NCBI RefSeq assembly: GCF_030015065.1
Contig: NZ_JAIVFN010000038.1
Coordinates: 1-35,818 of the forward strand
Source of the DNA: Xanthobacter autotrophicus
GTDB lineage: Bacteria > Pseudomonadota > Alphaproteobacteria > Rhizobiales > Xanthobacteraceae
DNA: 35,818 nt
Direction of reading: 5' to 3'
Part shown: positions 8,641-15,731 of the stretch, piece by piece
How positions within the stretch are numbered: position 1 is the first letter of the stretch
Layout of the letters: each line of letters begins with the position of its first letter
Position numbers and translations under genes: made by a program
Notes under the pieces: generated by a model
Databases searched by the model: none
What the model saw: the letters and a program-made list of their open reading frames with translations, nothing else
Told to the model about the DNA's origin: nothing

Positions 8641-9102
8641 ATGCCTTCCCCCATGCCCTACACCCTCGCGCCCGCTTTGCCCGCCCATCGCCCCGCCATG
8701 GCACAGCTGTGGGTGGAGAGCTGGGCGAGGACCCTGCCGGAGATCGACTTCGAGGCCCGCCGGCCGTGGCTGGAACGCCATCTCGACGACCTTGCGGCGG
8801 GCGGCGCTCTCATCCGGGTGGCGCTCGACCCTGATGGGGCGGTGGCGGGCTTCGTCGTGATCCATCCCGGCACGGGATACCTCGACCAGCTGGCCGTCGC
8901 CCCGCGCGTCTGGGGCCGGGGCGCAGCCGAGGCACTGATGGACGAGGCGCGGCGGATCTCCCCTGCCCTCGTCACCCTGGACGTGAACCAGGACAATCCG
9001 CGGGCGGTGCGCTTCTACGAGAAGATGGGCCTTGCCGTCGTGTCGGAGGGGGAGAACCCCATGTCTGGCCGCCGCACCTTCCGCATGGAATGGCGGCCCT
9101 GA
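8641..9102 (+). CDS. GNAT family N-acetyltransferase
   Basis: A small acetyltransferase of about 153 residues. The acetyl-CoA motif A is seen in LDQLAVAPRVWGRGAAEALM, and the C-terminal motif B is VNQDNPRAVRFYEKMGL, a very common ending in GNAT proteins. The substrate (amine, amino acid or protein N-terminus) cannot be told from sequence. Several in-frame ATGs occur (8563, 8617, 8626, 8641, 8653) and none has a convincing ribosome-binding site. 8641 is chosen because the fold starts just after it. A strong inverted repeat follows, shared with the convergent ABC transporter gene. Confidence 0.85.
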   Translation: MPSPMPYTLAPALPAHRPAMAQLWVESWARTLPEIDFEARRPWLERHLDDLAAGGALIRVALDPDGAVAGFVVIHPGTGYLDQLAVAPRVWGRGAAEALMDEARRISPALVTLDVNQDNPRAVRFYEKMGLAVVSEGENPMSGRRTFRMEWRP

Positions 9103-9140
9103 CCGGGACCCCGCCAGCCGATGTCGAACTGTCCCGAACC

Positions 9141-9176
9141 CCGCCGAACCTGCCGATATCGGGAGCGGTTCGGCGG
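9141..9176. terminator. Convergent terminator-type hairpin
   Basis: CCGCCGAACC pairs perfectly with GGTTCGGCGG across 16 bases, and the loop itself contains the palindrome CCGATATCGG. It lies between the stops of the GNAT gene (plus) and the ABC transporter (minus), so it can serve both. There is no long T run. Confidence 0.65.
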
Positions 9177-9181
9177 CAAGA

Positions 9182-11008
9182 TCACGCCGCCGCGTTGAAC
9201 TGGAGCTGGGCGAGGCGGGCATAAAGTCCGCCCTTGGCCACCAGCTCCGCATGGGTGCCCTCGTCCACGATGCGACCCGCCTCCATGACGAGAATGCGGT
9301 CGGCCTCGAGCACGGTGGCGAGCCGGTGGGCGATGACGAGGGTGGTCCGCCCCTCCATGGAGCGCTCCAGCGCGGTCTGCACCAGGGTCTCGCTTTCCGC
9401 GTCCAGCGCGCTCGTCGCCTCGTCGAGCAGGAGGATGGGGGCGGCCCGCAGGATGGCGCGGGCGATGACGATGCGCTGGCGCTGGCCGCCGGAGAGCGTC
9501 ACCCCCCGCTCGCCCACCACGGTATCCCAGCCCTGCGGCAGGCGCGCCACGAACTCGTCCACCGCCGCCGCCCGGCCGGCGGCCTCCACCTCGGCATCGG
9601 TGGCGTCGGGCCGCCCCAGCCGGATATTGGCGCGCACGGTGTCGGCGAAGATGGCAACCTCCTGCGGCACCAGCGCGATCTGCCGGCGCACGTCCACCGG
9701 ATCGGCGGTGCCGATGTCGATCTCGTCCAGCAGGATGCGCCCGGCCTGCGGGTCGTAGAAGCGTTCCAGCAGCTGGAACACGGTGCTCTTGCCGGCGCCG
9801 GACGGCCCCACCAGCGCCACCCGCTCGCCGGGCCGCACGGTGAAGGAGACGGCGTGCAAGGCATTGTCCTCGCCCCGGGTGGGATAGGCGAAGGACACCT
9901 CGTCGAAGCGGATCGCGCCGGACAGGCGGGCCGGCAGCGTCACGGGCCGGTCCGGCGTGCGCACCTGGGGCTCCACCTTCAGCAGCTCGCCGATGCGCTC
10001 GGCGGCGCCGGCGGCGGCGGAGACCTCGCCCCAGGTCTCGGACAGATTGCCGAGGGAGGCCGCGGCCAGCACCGCATAGAGCACGAACTGGCCGAGCGCC
10101 CCCGAGCTCATGGTGCCCGCGAGCACCGACTGGGCGCCCGCCCACAGCACCGCGACGATGCTGGCGGTGATGAGGAAGATGGCGACGCCGGTAAGCCAGG
10201 CCCGCGCCCGCGTCGCGTCCCGCGCCGCGCCGAAGGCCTCCTCCACCGCCCCGTCGAAGCGCGCCCGCGCCGCGCCCTCCGCGCTGGACGACTGGAGCGC
10301 CCGCATGCCGTTCAGCGCCTCGGCGGCATAGGCCGAAGCGTCGGCGAGGGTGTCCTGGGCATGGCGGGTACGCCGGCGCACCTTGCGGCCGGACGCCACC
10401 AGCGGCAGCACGATGATGGGGATCGCCACCAGCACCAGGCCCGACAGGCGCGGGCTCGTCACCACCATCATGGCGATGCCGCCCACGCACAGCACCAGGT
10501 TGCGCAAGGCGGTGGAGGCGGACGCCCCGACCGCGGACTTCAGCTGCGTGGTGTCCGCCGTGAGGCGGGAGGTGAGCTCGCCGGAGCGGGCCGAATCGTA
10601 GAAGGCTCCGTCCAGCGTCACCAGCCGGGCAAACACGGCGCTGCGCAGATCCGAGACCACGCGCTCACCGAGAGTGGTAACCAGATAATAGCGCGCCGCC
10701 GAAGCGGCGGCCAGCACCGCCGCCACCGCCACCAGAACGGCGAAATAGCGCTCCACCAGGGCGGAATGGTCGGCGGCGAAGCCGAAATCAATCATGCGCC
10801 GCACCGCCAAAGGCAGCGCCAGCGTCGCCAGCGCAGCCACCAGGATGGCAACCAGCGCCGCCGCCACCCGGCCGCGATAGCGCGACAGGTAAGGGGCAAG
10901 TCCCTTGAGCGGCTTCAGGTTGGCCTTGCGGCGCCGCGCGGCGGCAACGTCGCCGCCGGCGGCGTTCTTGGGGGCAGGTGAGGTGTCGGCTTGTGTCAAG
11001 GCATGCAC
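9182..11008 (-). CDS. ABC transporter, fused membrane and ATPase domains
   Basis: A 608-residue half-size exporter. Six membrane helices occupy about residues 40-320, and the nucleotide-binding domain occupies about 365-600. Walker A (GPSGAGKST, about 401-409), the signature LSGGQ (about 504), Walker B (ILLLDEATS, about 525) and the switch His in AHRL (about 561) are all intact, so it should be active as a homodimer. The overall form is MsbA/LmrA-like, but the substrate (lipid, drug or peptide) is not evident. The only usable start is GTG at 11008, because the overlapping ATG at 11004 meets a stop after two codons. It is divergent from rpmE across 90 bases. Confidence 0.93.
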   Translation of the reverse strand: MHALTQADTSPAPKNAAGGDVAAARRRKANLKPLKGLAPYLSRYRGRVAAALVAILVAALATLALPLAVRRMIDFGFAADHSALVERYFAVLVAVAAVLAAASAARYYLVTTLGERVVSDLRSAVFARLVTLDGAFYDSARSGELTSRLTADTTQLKSAVGASASTALRNLVLCVGGIAMMVVTSPRLSGLVLVAIPIIVLPLVASGRKVRRRTRHAQDTLADASAYAAEALNGMRALQSSSAEGAARARFDGAVEEAFGAARDATRARAWLTGVAIFLITASIVAVLWAGAQSVLAGTMSSGALGQFVLYAVLAAASLGNLSETWGEVSAAAGAAERIGELLKVEPQVRTPDRPVTLPARLSGAIRFDEVSFAYPTRGEDNALHAVSFTVRPGERVALVGPSGAGKSTVFQLLERFYDPQAGRILLDEIDIGTADPVDVRRQIALVPQEVAIFADTVRANIRLGRPDATDAEVEAAGRAAAVDEFVARLPQGWDTVVGERGVTLSGGQRQRIVIARAILRAAPILLLDEATSALDAESETLVQTALERSMEGRTTLVIAHRLATVLEADRILVMEAGRIVDEGTHAELVAKGGLYARLAQLQFNAAA

Positions 11009-11098
11009 TCGGTTATAGACCCGCCACTTCCGTCAGGAACCGAAATTGACGCTGCCGGTCCCGGGAGGGCGTCGGCGTGGCGATAAAGGATTGAACCA

Positions 11099-11323
11099 AT
11101 GAAGAGCGACATCCACCCCGATTACCACTTCATCAAGGTGGTGATGACGGACGGTTCCGAGTACACGACCCGGTCGACCTACGGCAAGGAGGGCGACACC
11201 CTTCAGCTCGACATCGACCCGCGCACCCATCCCGCGTGGACCGGCGGCACCCAGCAGCTGATGGACCGCGGCGGCCGCGTTTCCCGCTTCAAGAGCAAGT
11301 TCGGCGCCCTGCTCAAGGGCTGA
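11099..11323 (+). CDS. rpmE: 50S ribosomal protein L31
   Basis: A 74-residue protein with the L31 pattern from start to end: [33 protein letters not shown] and a basic C-terminus. It has no cysteine, so it is the zinc-free (C-minus) form of type A L31 that is usual in Hyphomicrobiales. It sits on the surface of the large ribosomal subunit and helps bridge the two subunits. It is transcribed alone, divergently from the ABC exporter, and a hairpin follows about 22 bases after the stop. Confidence 0.97.
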   Translation: MKSDIHPDYHFIKVVMTDGSEYTTRSTYGKEGDTLQLDIDPRTHPAWTGGTQQLMDRGGRVSRFKSKFGALLKG

Positions 11324-11345
11324 TCGCCGGCCCGCCGCGGCATCC

Positions 11346-11372
11346 GGCCCTGCGTATCTGCGTCGCAGGGCC
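11346..11372 (+). terminator. Hairpin downstream of rpmE
   Basis: GGCCCTGCG and CGCAGGGCC form a perfect 9-bp stem with a 9-base loop, 22 bases after the rpmE stop. No T run follows, so it may be a weak terminator or a transcript-stabilising hairpin. Confidence 0.55.
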
Positions 11373-11449
11373 TGACGTTGCGGCCTCGCCAGGCTGGCGC
11401 CGGAGCATGCCGCAGCGCGATGCCGTCAAGGGTGTTGCGCCGGCTTTCA

Positions 11450-11524
11450 GCTCGATTGCGTCACGCTCGATTGCGTCACGCTCGATTGCGTCACGCTCGA
11501 TTGCGTCACGCTCGATTGCGTCAC
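11450..11524. repeat. Five exact tandem copies of a 15-bp unit
   Basis: The unit GCTCGATTGCGTCAC is repeated five times without a mismatch at 11450, 11465, 11480, 11495 and 11510. It lies between rpmE and the small minus-strand gene, whose TGA stop falls inside the last copy. Identical copies imply recent expansion or active homogenisation. No function is apparent. Confidence 0.97.
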
Positions 11525-11934
11525 CAGACCAAGCCGCGGGCGGCCCTGCCGCCGTCGCGGCTTTCCGCGTTGCCGGCAGTGCCGGCCATGTCCCCGCCTG
11601 CCTCCTCCTGAAGCCGCGCGGCGAGCGCGCCGCAAAGGGTCGCGAGCTCCAGCGCCCCGATCCGGGCCGCCGCCGGCAGGCGTTCGACGAGCCCCCCCGG
11701 CAGGGCCAGGTCGAGCCGGGCCGCTTCGCGCCGGAACCGGTCCGGCTCCATGTCGCGGTCACCCAGCCTGTCGAGCATCAGCAGCGCCGAGGAGGCATCC
11801 ATGACGAGGCGGCGCAAGGCGGCGACCGCGGCCTGGTCGAGCGGAGCCGCCGCAAGGCGCGCCTGAGCCGAGGCCAGCCGCTCCATGCCACGACTGAAGA
11901 TGGAGGCCGATGCCGCCTCGTCCCTGTCCCGCAC
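11521..11934 (-). CDS. Small hypothetical helical protein
   Basis: I do not recognise this family. A GTG at 11934 is preceded by an excellent ribosome-binding site (GGAGGAG, minus strand of 11942-11948, seven bases of spacing) and gives 137 residues; an ATG at 11886 is the alternative. Composition is that of a real protein rather than a shadow frame: mainly helical, rich in Ala, Leu, Arg and Glu, with segments such as MERLASAQARLAAAPLD and LVERLPAAARIGALELATL. There is no membrane segment, cysteine pair or enzyme motif. In some related genomes the cell-cycle protein RcdA (DUF1465) sits near rpmE and DUF1192, but I cannot align this sequence to it. The stop lies within the 15-bp tandem repeat. 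Confidence 0.55.
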   Translation of the reverse strand: MRDRDEAASASIFSRGMERLASAQARLAAAPLDQAAVAALRRLVMDASSALLMLDRLGDRDMEPDRFRREAARLDLALPGGLVERLPAAARIGALELATLCGALAARLQEEAGGDMAGTAGNAESRDGGRAARGLVW

Positions 11935-12080
11935 CGCCGCACTCCTCCGCAAGGGCGGGCATCAAGCGGAATGCCGGCCCGTGCGTAAAGGGGCGGCGGC
12001 CGAAAAGGCATGGGGATATCGGGCACGAGCCCAACAAGGCACCGGCCGGGGTGGGGGTCGGACCGCGCGGGACCCCGCCC

Positions 12081-12160
12081 AAAGAAGAGCCGCCTCGCGG
12101 CGGCTCCGAAGTCTGACAGGGAGAGTTGCCAGTTGTCCGGGAGGAAACCCGACGGACAAA
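12081..12160 (-). ncRNA. Candidate small RNA with CU-rich hairpin loops
   Basis: Read on the minus strand, three hairpins follow one another. Hairpin 1 (12159-12133) has TTGTCC/GGACAA and GGG/CCC stems around loop TTTCCT. Hairpin 2 (12132-12113) pairs CTGGCA with TGTCAG around loop ACTCTCCC. Hairpin 3 (12106-12087) is an 8-bp GC stem followed by TTCTTT. A -10-like TACTGT (12167-12162) and a perfect CtrA box (12196-12181) sit upstream at suitable distances. CU-rich loops complementary to Shine-Dalgarno sequences plus an intrinsic terminator are the layout of alphaproteobacterial trans-acting small RNAs such as the alpha-r14 (NfeR1) family. Predicted length is about 80 nt. There is no coding frame of note. 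The family link is an inference. Confidence 0.5.
12087..12106 (-). terminator. Intrinsic terminator on the minus strand
   Basis: GAGCCGCC and GGCGGCTC form a perfect 8-bp stem with a TCGC/GCGA tetraloop. On the minus strand it is followed by TTCTTT, a fair U tract, so it should end transcripts coming from the DUF1192 side or from the candidate small RNA promoter. Confidence 0.7.
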
Positions 12161-12180
12161 TACAGTATGGCAAGCAGGGA

Positions 12181-12196
12181 TTAAGGCCGTCTTAAC
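12181..12196. promoter_or_regulatory. Perfect CtrA binding box (TTAA-N7-TTAAC)
   Basis: TTAAGGCCGTCTTAAC matches the full consensus of the alphaproteobacterial cell-cycle regulator CtrA. Such an AT-rich motif is improbable by chance in DNA this GC-rich. It lies 40 bases beyond the DUF1192 stop and about 25-35 bases upstream of the predicted start of the minus-strand small RNA, which is the -35 position where CtrA usually activates. The small unknown gene at 11521-11934 is the next coding target. Confidence 0.7.
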
Positions 12197-12235
12197 GCGT
12201 GGCCTTTAGAAACCCTGCCCCTTCCGCCGGAGCCC

Positions 12236-12424
12236 CTACAGCTTGAATGCGGCATTGGCTGCGGCGCGGGATGCCCGCTTGGCCTCGAGCGCCGCCTCCA
12301 GGCGCGCGATCTCCGCCCTGAGGTCGGCGATGCGCTGCTCGATCTCGTCCACGGACAGGCGCGAGATATCCGCTGCGACCAGCGGCTCGCGCGGCGGGGG
12401 CAAAGCGTCGTCGTCCATTGGCAT
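12236..12424 (-). CDS. DUF1192 family small protein
   Basis: A 62-residue protein. After an acidic, Pro-rich N-terminus comes the family pattern LSVDEIEQRIADLRAEIARLEAALEAKRASRAAANAAF, a single amphipathic helix likely to form a coiled coil. DUF1192 proteins are short, of unknown function and typical of Alphaproteobacteria. The neighbour on the divergent side, a PIG3-type quinone oxidoreductase, is also usual. The ATG at 12424 is preceded by AGGGGCG on the minus strand. A CtrA box and terminator lie beyond its stop. Confidence 0.85.
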   Translation of the reverse strand: MPMDDDALPPPREPLVAADISRLSVDEIEQRIADLRAEIARLEAALEAKRASRAAANAAFKL

Positions 12425-12673
12425 CTTGCGCGCCCCTCCTTATTGTCGCCTCGCGCTTCCGGGCGGACTTCAGGTCCGGCCCCTATTTTGCCCGTCCCCG
12501 CTTCGGTTTAAAGAGGCCGCTCGCACGCGCCGTCCAACCTCTTGAAGAAAGCGGCTTCACCAGCCAGCCTGATCCAGGCCGGGGACCCCGTTCCCGTTCC
12601 ACCCGTTCCCCTGCCCTCGTTTCAGGGCCTCCGCCTCAGGCGCCGCGCCGCCAGCCCCTTCGGAGCCGTCTTC

Positions 12674-13681
12674 ATGTCGTCCGCCCCCCTCCCCGAAACC
12701 ATGACCGCCATCCTCATCTCCGCGCCCGGCGGACCCGAGGTGCTCGTGCCCGGCACCCGGCCGGTGCCCGCCCCAGCCCCCGGCGAGGTATTGGTGAAGG
12801 TGGAGGCCGCGGGCATCAACCGGCCGGACGTGATGCAGCGCAAGGGCCTCTATCCGCCGCCGCCCGGCGCCTCCGACATTCCGGGCCTGGAGATCGCCGG
12901 CACGGTGGTCGCCCTCGGCGCGGGCGCGAGCCGCTTCCAGGTGGGCGACCGCGTCTGCGCGCTCGTCACCGGCGGCGGCTATGCCCAATATTGCACCACC
13001 CATGAAGCCACCGCTTTGCCCATCCCCGAGGGCCTCAGCGCCGCCGAGGCCGCAGCCCTGCCGGAAACCGCCTTCACCGTGTGGAGCAACATCTTCGAGC
13101 GCGGCCAGCTGAAGGCGGGCGAGACGCTGCTGCTGCACGGCGGGTCCAGCGGCATCGGCACCACGGCCATCCAGCTCGCCAAGGCCTTCGGCGCGCGGGT
13201 GGTGGTGACGGCGGGGTCGGACGAGAAATGCGCCGCCTGCCTGAAGCTGGGCGCGGACCTCGCGGTGAACTACCGCACCCAGGATTTCGTGGCGGAGGTG
13301 AAGAGCTTCACCGCCGGCAAGGGCGCCAACGTGATCCTCGACATGATCGGCGGCCCTTACATCCAGAAGAATTACGAGGCCGCCGCGCAGGACGGGCGCA
13401 TCGTGCAGATCGCGTTCCAGCAGGGCGCCAAGGCCGAGGTGGACTTCATGCGCCTCATGCTGAAGCGCCTCACCCATACCGGCTCCACCCTGCGCTCGCG
13501 CCCGGTGGAGGAAAAGGCGGCGCTGGCCGCCGCCATCGTGGAGAAGGTGTTTCCGCTGATCGCGGCGGGCAAATACCGCCCGGTGATGGACGAGACCTTT
13601 CCCCTGGCGAACGCAGCCGCCGCCCATGCCCGCATGGATGCGAGCACCCATGTGGGCAAGATCGTCCTCACCGTGGACTGA
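12674..13681 (+). CDS. PIG3-type NAD(P)H-quinone oxidoreductase (zinc-free MDR)
   Basis: A 335-residue medium-chain dehydrogenase/reductase. The N-terminal GroES-like domain has GINRPDVMQRKGLYPPPPGA, typical of the TP53I3/PIG3 quinone oxidoreductase subfamily. The Rossmann motif LLHGGSSGIGTTAIQLAKAF lies at about residue 152. The cysteines and histidines that hold zinc in alcohol dehydrogenases are absent, as expected for this branch. It should reduce quinones with NADPH in the cytosol. The frame is open 44 codons upstream (to 12542), but that part is Pro/Arg-rich noise; homology fits the ATG at 12674. Two hairpins follow the stop. Confidence 0.93.
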   Translation: MSSAPLPETMTAILISAPGGPEVLVPGTRPVPAPAPGEVLVKVEAAGINRPDVMQRKGLYPPPPGASDIPGLEIAGTVVALGAGASRFQVGDRVCALVTGGGYAQYCTTHEATALPIPEGLSAAEAAALPETAFTVWSNIFERGQLKAGETLLLHGGSSGIGTTAIQLAKAFGARVVVTAGSDEKCAACLKLGADLAVNYRTQDFVAEVKSFTAGKGANVILDMIGGPYIQKNYEAAAQDGRIVQIAFQQGAKAEVDFMRLMLKRLTHTGSTLRSRPVEEKAALAAAIVEKVFPLIAAGKYRPVMDETFPLANAAAAHARMDASTHVGKIVLTVD

Positions 13682-13733
13682 CGCGCGAGGACCGGCCGGG
13701 CCACAAGCCGCCCTCGCCACATTCCCGCCTCAC

Positions 13734-13752
13734 CCTCCGGCGTGTCCGGAGG
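13734..13752. terminator. Hairpin after the quinone oxidoreductase gene
   Basis: CCTCCGG and CCGGAGG form a perfect 7-bp stem with a 5-base loop, 53 bases after the quinone oxidoreductase stop. It lies between convergent genes. No T run is seen. Confidence 0.5.
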
Positions 13753-13791
13753 ACCCGGCCGGCAACCACGGCTTGCGTGGACATCCGGACC

Positions 13792-13816
13792 CATGCCCCG
13801 GACGCGCCGGGGCATG
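13792..13816. terminator. Perfect 10-bp hairpin between convergent genes
   Basis: CATGCCCCGG and CCGGGGCATG pair perfectly around the loop ACGCG. It lies 47 bases from the stop of the minus-strand YqaE-like gene and may end transcripts from either side, or be a dispersed palindromic unit. Confidence 0.55.
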
Positions 13817-13862
13817 ACAGGCATGAGGGGCCGCAGAAACCCGCGGCGCGGATTGTCGTGCC

Positions 13863-14114
13863 TCAGGGGCGCCAGTCGCGGGGCGGGACGCCGGTGCGCT
13901 CGATGGTCTCGATGACCTCGCGCTGGCGGCGATCGGTGCGCTTCATGTGCACGGCGATGACCGCATGGGCCGACGGCACCAGGAACAGGAGCGGGAAGAT
14001 CAGGCCGAGCAGGATGCACGGCACGATCATGACCAGATTGATGAGTGCCGAAATCGGCTGTCCGTTCACCAGCAGGCCGAGCGGCGGAAGCAGAGCGGCG
14101 AGAATGTAGACCAT
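13863..14114 (-). CDS. YqaE/Pmp3-like small membrane protein
   Basis: An 83-residue protein starting MVYILAALLPPLGLLVNGQP, with two membrane segments (about 3-20 and 25-57) and a basic soluble tail. The N-terminal LLPPL pattern and two-helix form resemble YqaE/Pmp3 proteolipids, which affect membrane potential and ion homeostasis under salt stress. The second helix and the 30-residue tail depart from the classic 52-residue form, so it could also be an unrelated two-helix protein. AGGAGG lies upstream of the ATG, with rather long spacing (about 13 bases). Confidence 0.65.
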   Translation of the reverse strand: MVYILAALLPPLGLLVNGQPISALINLVMIVPCILLGLIFPLLFLVPSAHAVIAVHMKRTDRRQREVIETIERTGVPPRDWRP

Positions 14115-14291
14115 GGTCGCGTCAGGCCCTCCTTAAAGGCCTCGGCATCCATATGGTGTGGTTGCGCGTCCCTGCAAGGCATCGTGGCCCCTGGCGCCGG
14201 GGTGGTTGATCGCGGCCGGCGAAGCCCCTATTCGGAACCCCGGGCCCGACGCGCCGCTCTGCCCCCGAGGCGCGCCCCTACGGAAACGCTC

Positions 14292-15731
14292 ATGCCGCGC
14301 CACGCGCTGCCGCCGCAGGTTCTCATTCCCCTCATCGTCGCCTGTGCGCTGTTCATGGAACAGGTGGATGCGACCGTCATCGCCACCTCCCTGCCCGCCA
14401 TCGCCGCCGACCTGAAGGAAGATCCGGTGGCGCTCAAGCTGGCGCTCACCTCCTACCTGCTCTCCCTCGCCGTCTTCATCCCGGCCAGCGGCTGGGCGGC
14501 GGACCGCTACGGCGCACGCACGGTATTCCGATCCGCCATCGTGATCTTCACGGTGGGCTCGATCCTGTGCGGGCTGTCCACCTCGCTCGCCGACTTCGTG
14601 CTCTACCGCATCATCCAGGGCATGGGCGGGGCCATGATGGTGCCGGTGGGGCGGCTCGTCATCCTGCGCTCGGTACCGAAGACGGAGCTGGTCTCCGCGC
14701 TGGCCTGGCTCACCATTCCCGCGCTGCTGGGGCCGGTGCTCGGCCCCCCGCTGGGCGGCTTCATCACCACCTATTTCGACTGGCGGCTGATCTTCTTCAT
14801 CAATGTGCCCATCGGCGTGCTGGGCGTGTTCCTCGCTACCCGCTTCATCGAGAATGTGCGGGAGGAGGACGTGCCGCCGCTGGATCTCAAGGGCCTCGTC
14901 CTCTCCGGCATCGGGCTCGCCGGCCTCGTTTTCGGCTTCGCCGTGCTCGGGCAGGAGCTGGTGCCGGTGTGGGCCGCCCTCACCGTTGCCGGCATCGGCG
15001 CCGCTGCGCTGTGGCTCTATGTGCGCCACGCCAGGGTCACGCCCCATGCGGTGCTCGACCTGAACCTCTTGCGGCATTCCTCGTTCCGCGCCGGCGTGGT
15101 GGGCGGCTCCCTGTTCCGGGTCGGCATCGGCGCCCTGCCCTTCCTGCTGCCGCTGATGCTCCAATTGTCCTTCGGCCTGTCGCCCTTCGTCTCCGGACTG
15201 CTCACGCTTGCCGCCTCGGCCGGCGCCCTGGTGATGAAATTCACCGCCGCCCCGCTGCTGCGGCGGCTCGGCTACAAGCGCGTGCTCCTCGCCAACGCCG
15301 TCGTCTGCGCCGGCTTCATCGCCGTGAACGCGGCCTTCACGCCGTTCACGCCCCATTGGATCATCGTAATGGTGCTGCTGGTGGGCGGCTTCCTGCGCTC
15401 GCTGCAGTTCACCGCGCTCAACGCCCTGAGCTATGCGCAGGTGGAGCCGCAGGAGATGAGCCGGGCCACCTCCTTCGCCAGCGTGGCGCAGCAGGTGTCG
15501 CTCTCGTGCGGGGTGGCGCTGGCCGGCTTCGTGCTGGAGACCCTGCGCGCCGGCCGGGGCGAAATGACGGTGACCCAGGGCGACTTCGCCGTCGCCTTCC
15601 TGGTGGTTGCCGTGGTGAGCGTGCTCAGCCTCGCCTTTTTCATCACCCTGCCGAAGGATGCCGGCGCGGAGCTGACCGGCCGCAAGCCCGACCTCGCCGA
15701 CCCGCGCAGCGAGGTCAGTCCCGATCACTGA
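14292..15731 (+). CDS. MFS transporter, DHA2/EmrB-like drug exporter
   Basis: A 479-residue major facilitator. Helix 1 carries CALFMEQVDATVIATSLPAI, a DHA2 (EmrB/QacA-type) signature. The helix 2-3 loop has GWAADRYGART, and helix 5 carries motif C, LLGPVLGPPLGG. The number of hydrophobic segments is near 14. Such pumps exchange drugs or toxic metabolites for protons at the inner membrane; the substrate is unknown, and no EmrA-like adaptor is next to it. The frame is open upstream to 13947, but homology begins at MPRHALPP, so the ATG at 14292 is used. Its stop overlaps the convergent rlmE stop by seven bases. Confidence 0.92.
   Translation: MPRHALPPQVLIPLIVACALFMEQVDATVIATSLPAIAADLKEDPVALKLALTSYLLSLAVFIPASGWAADRYGARTVFRSAIVIFTVGSILCGLSTSLADFVLYRIIQGMGGAMMVPVGRLVILRSVPKTELVSALAWLTIPALLGPVLGPPLGGFITTYFDWRLIFFINVPIGVLGVFLATRFIENVREEDVPPLDLKGLVLSGIGLAGLVFGFAVLGQELVPVWAALTVAGIGAAALWLYVRHARVTPHAVLDLNLLRHSSFRAGVVGGSLFRVGIGALPFLLPLMLQLSFGLSPFVSGLLTLAASAGALVMKFTAAPLLRRLGYKRVLLANAVVCAGFIAVNAAFTPFTPHWIIVMVLLVGGFLRSLQFTALNALSYAQVEPQEMSRATSFASVAQQVSLSCGVALAGFVLETLRAGRGEMTVTQGDFAVAFLVVAVVSVLSLAFFITLPKDAGAELTGRKPDLADPRSEVSPDH

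Noticed and set aside
9032-10981. Long plus-strand open frame opposite the ABC transporter
   Set aside because: Same cause: GC-rich antisense frame without stops; the minus-strand product has every ABC motif.
11450-11524. Tandem repeat as a CRISPR array
   Set aside because: The 15-bp units are directly adjacent with no spacers and there are no cas genes.
11313-11762. Minus-strand frame carrying DAIER pentapeptide repeats
   Set aside because: Outside the repeat its composition is out-of-frame (Arg/Ser/Gly/Pro/Trp-rich), and the overlapping frame with a strong ribosome-binding site is more protein-like.
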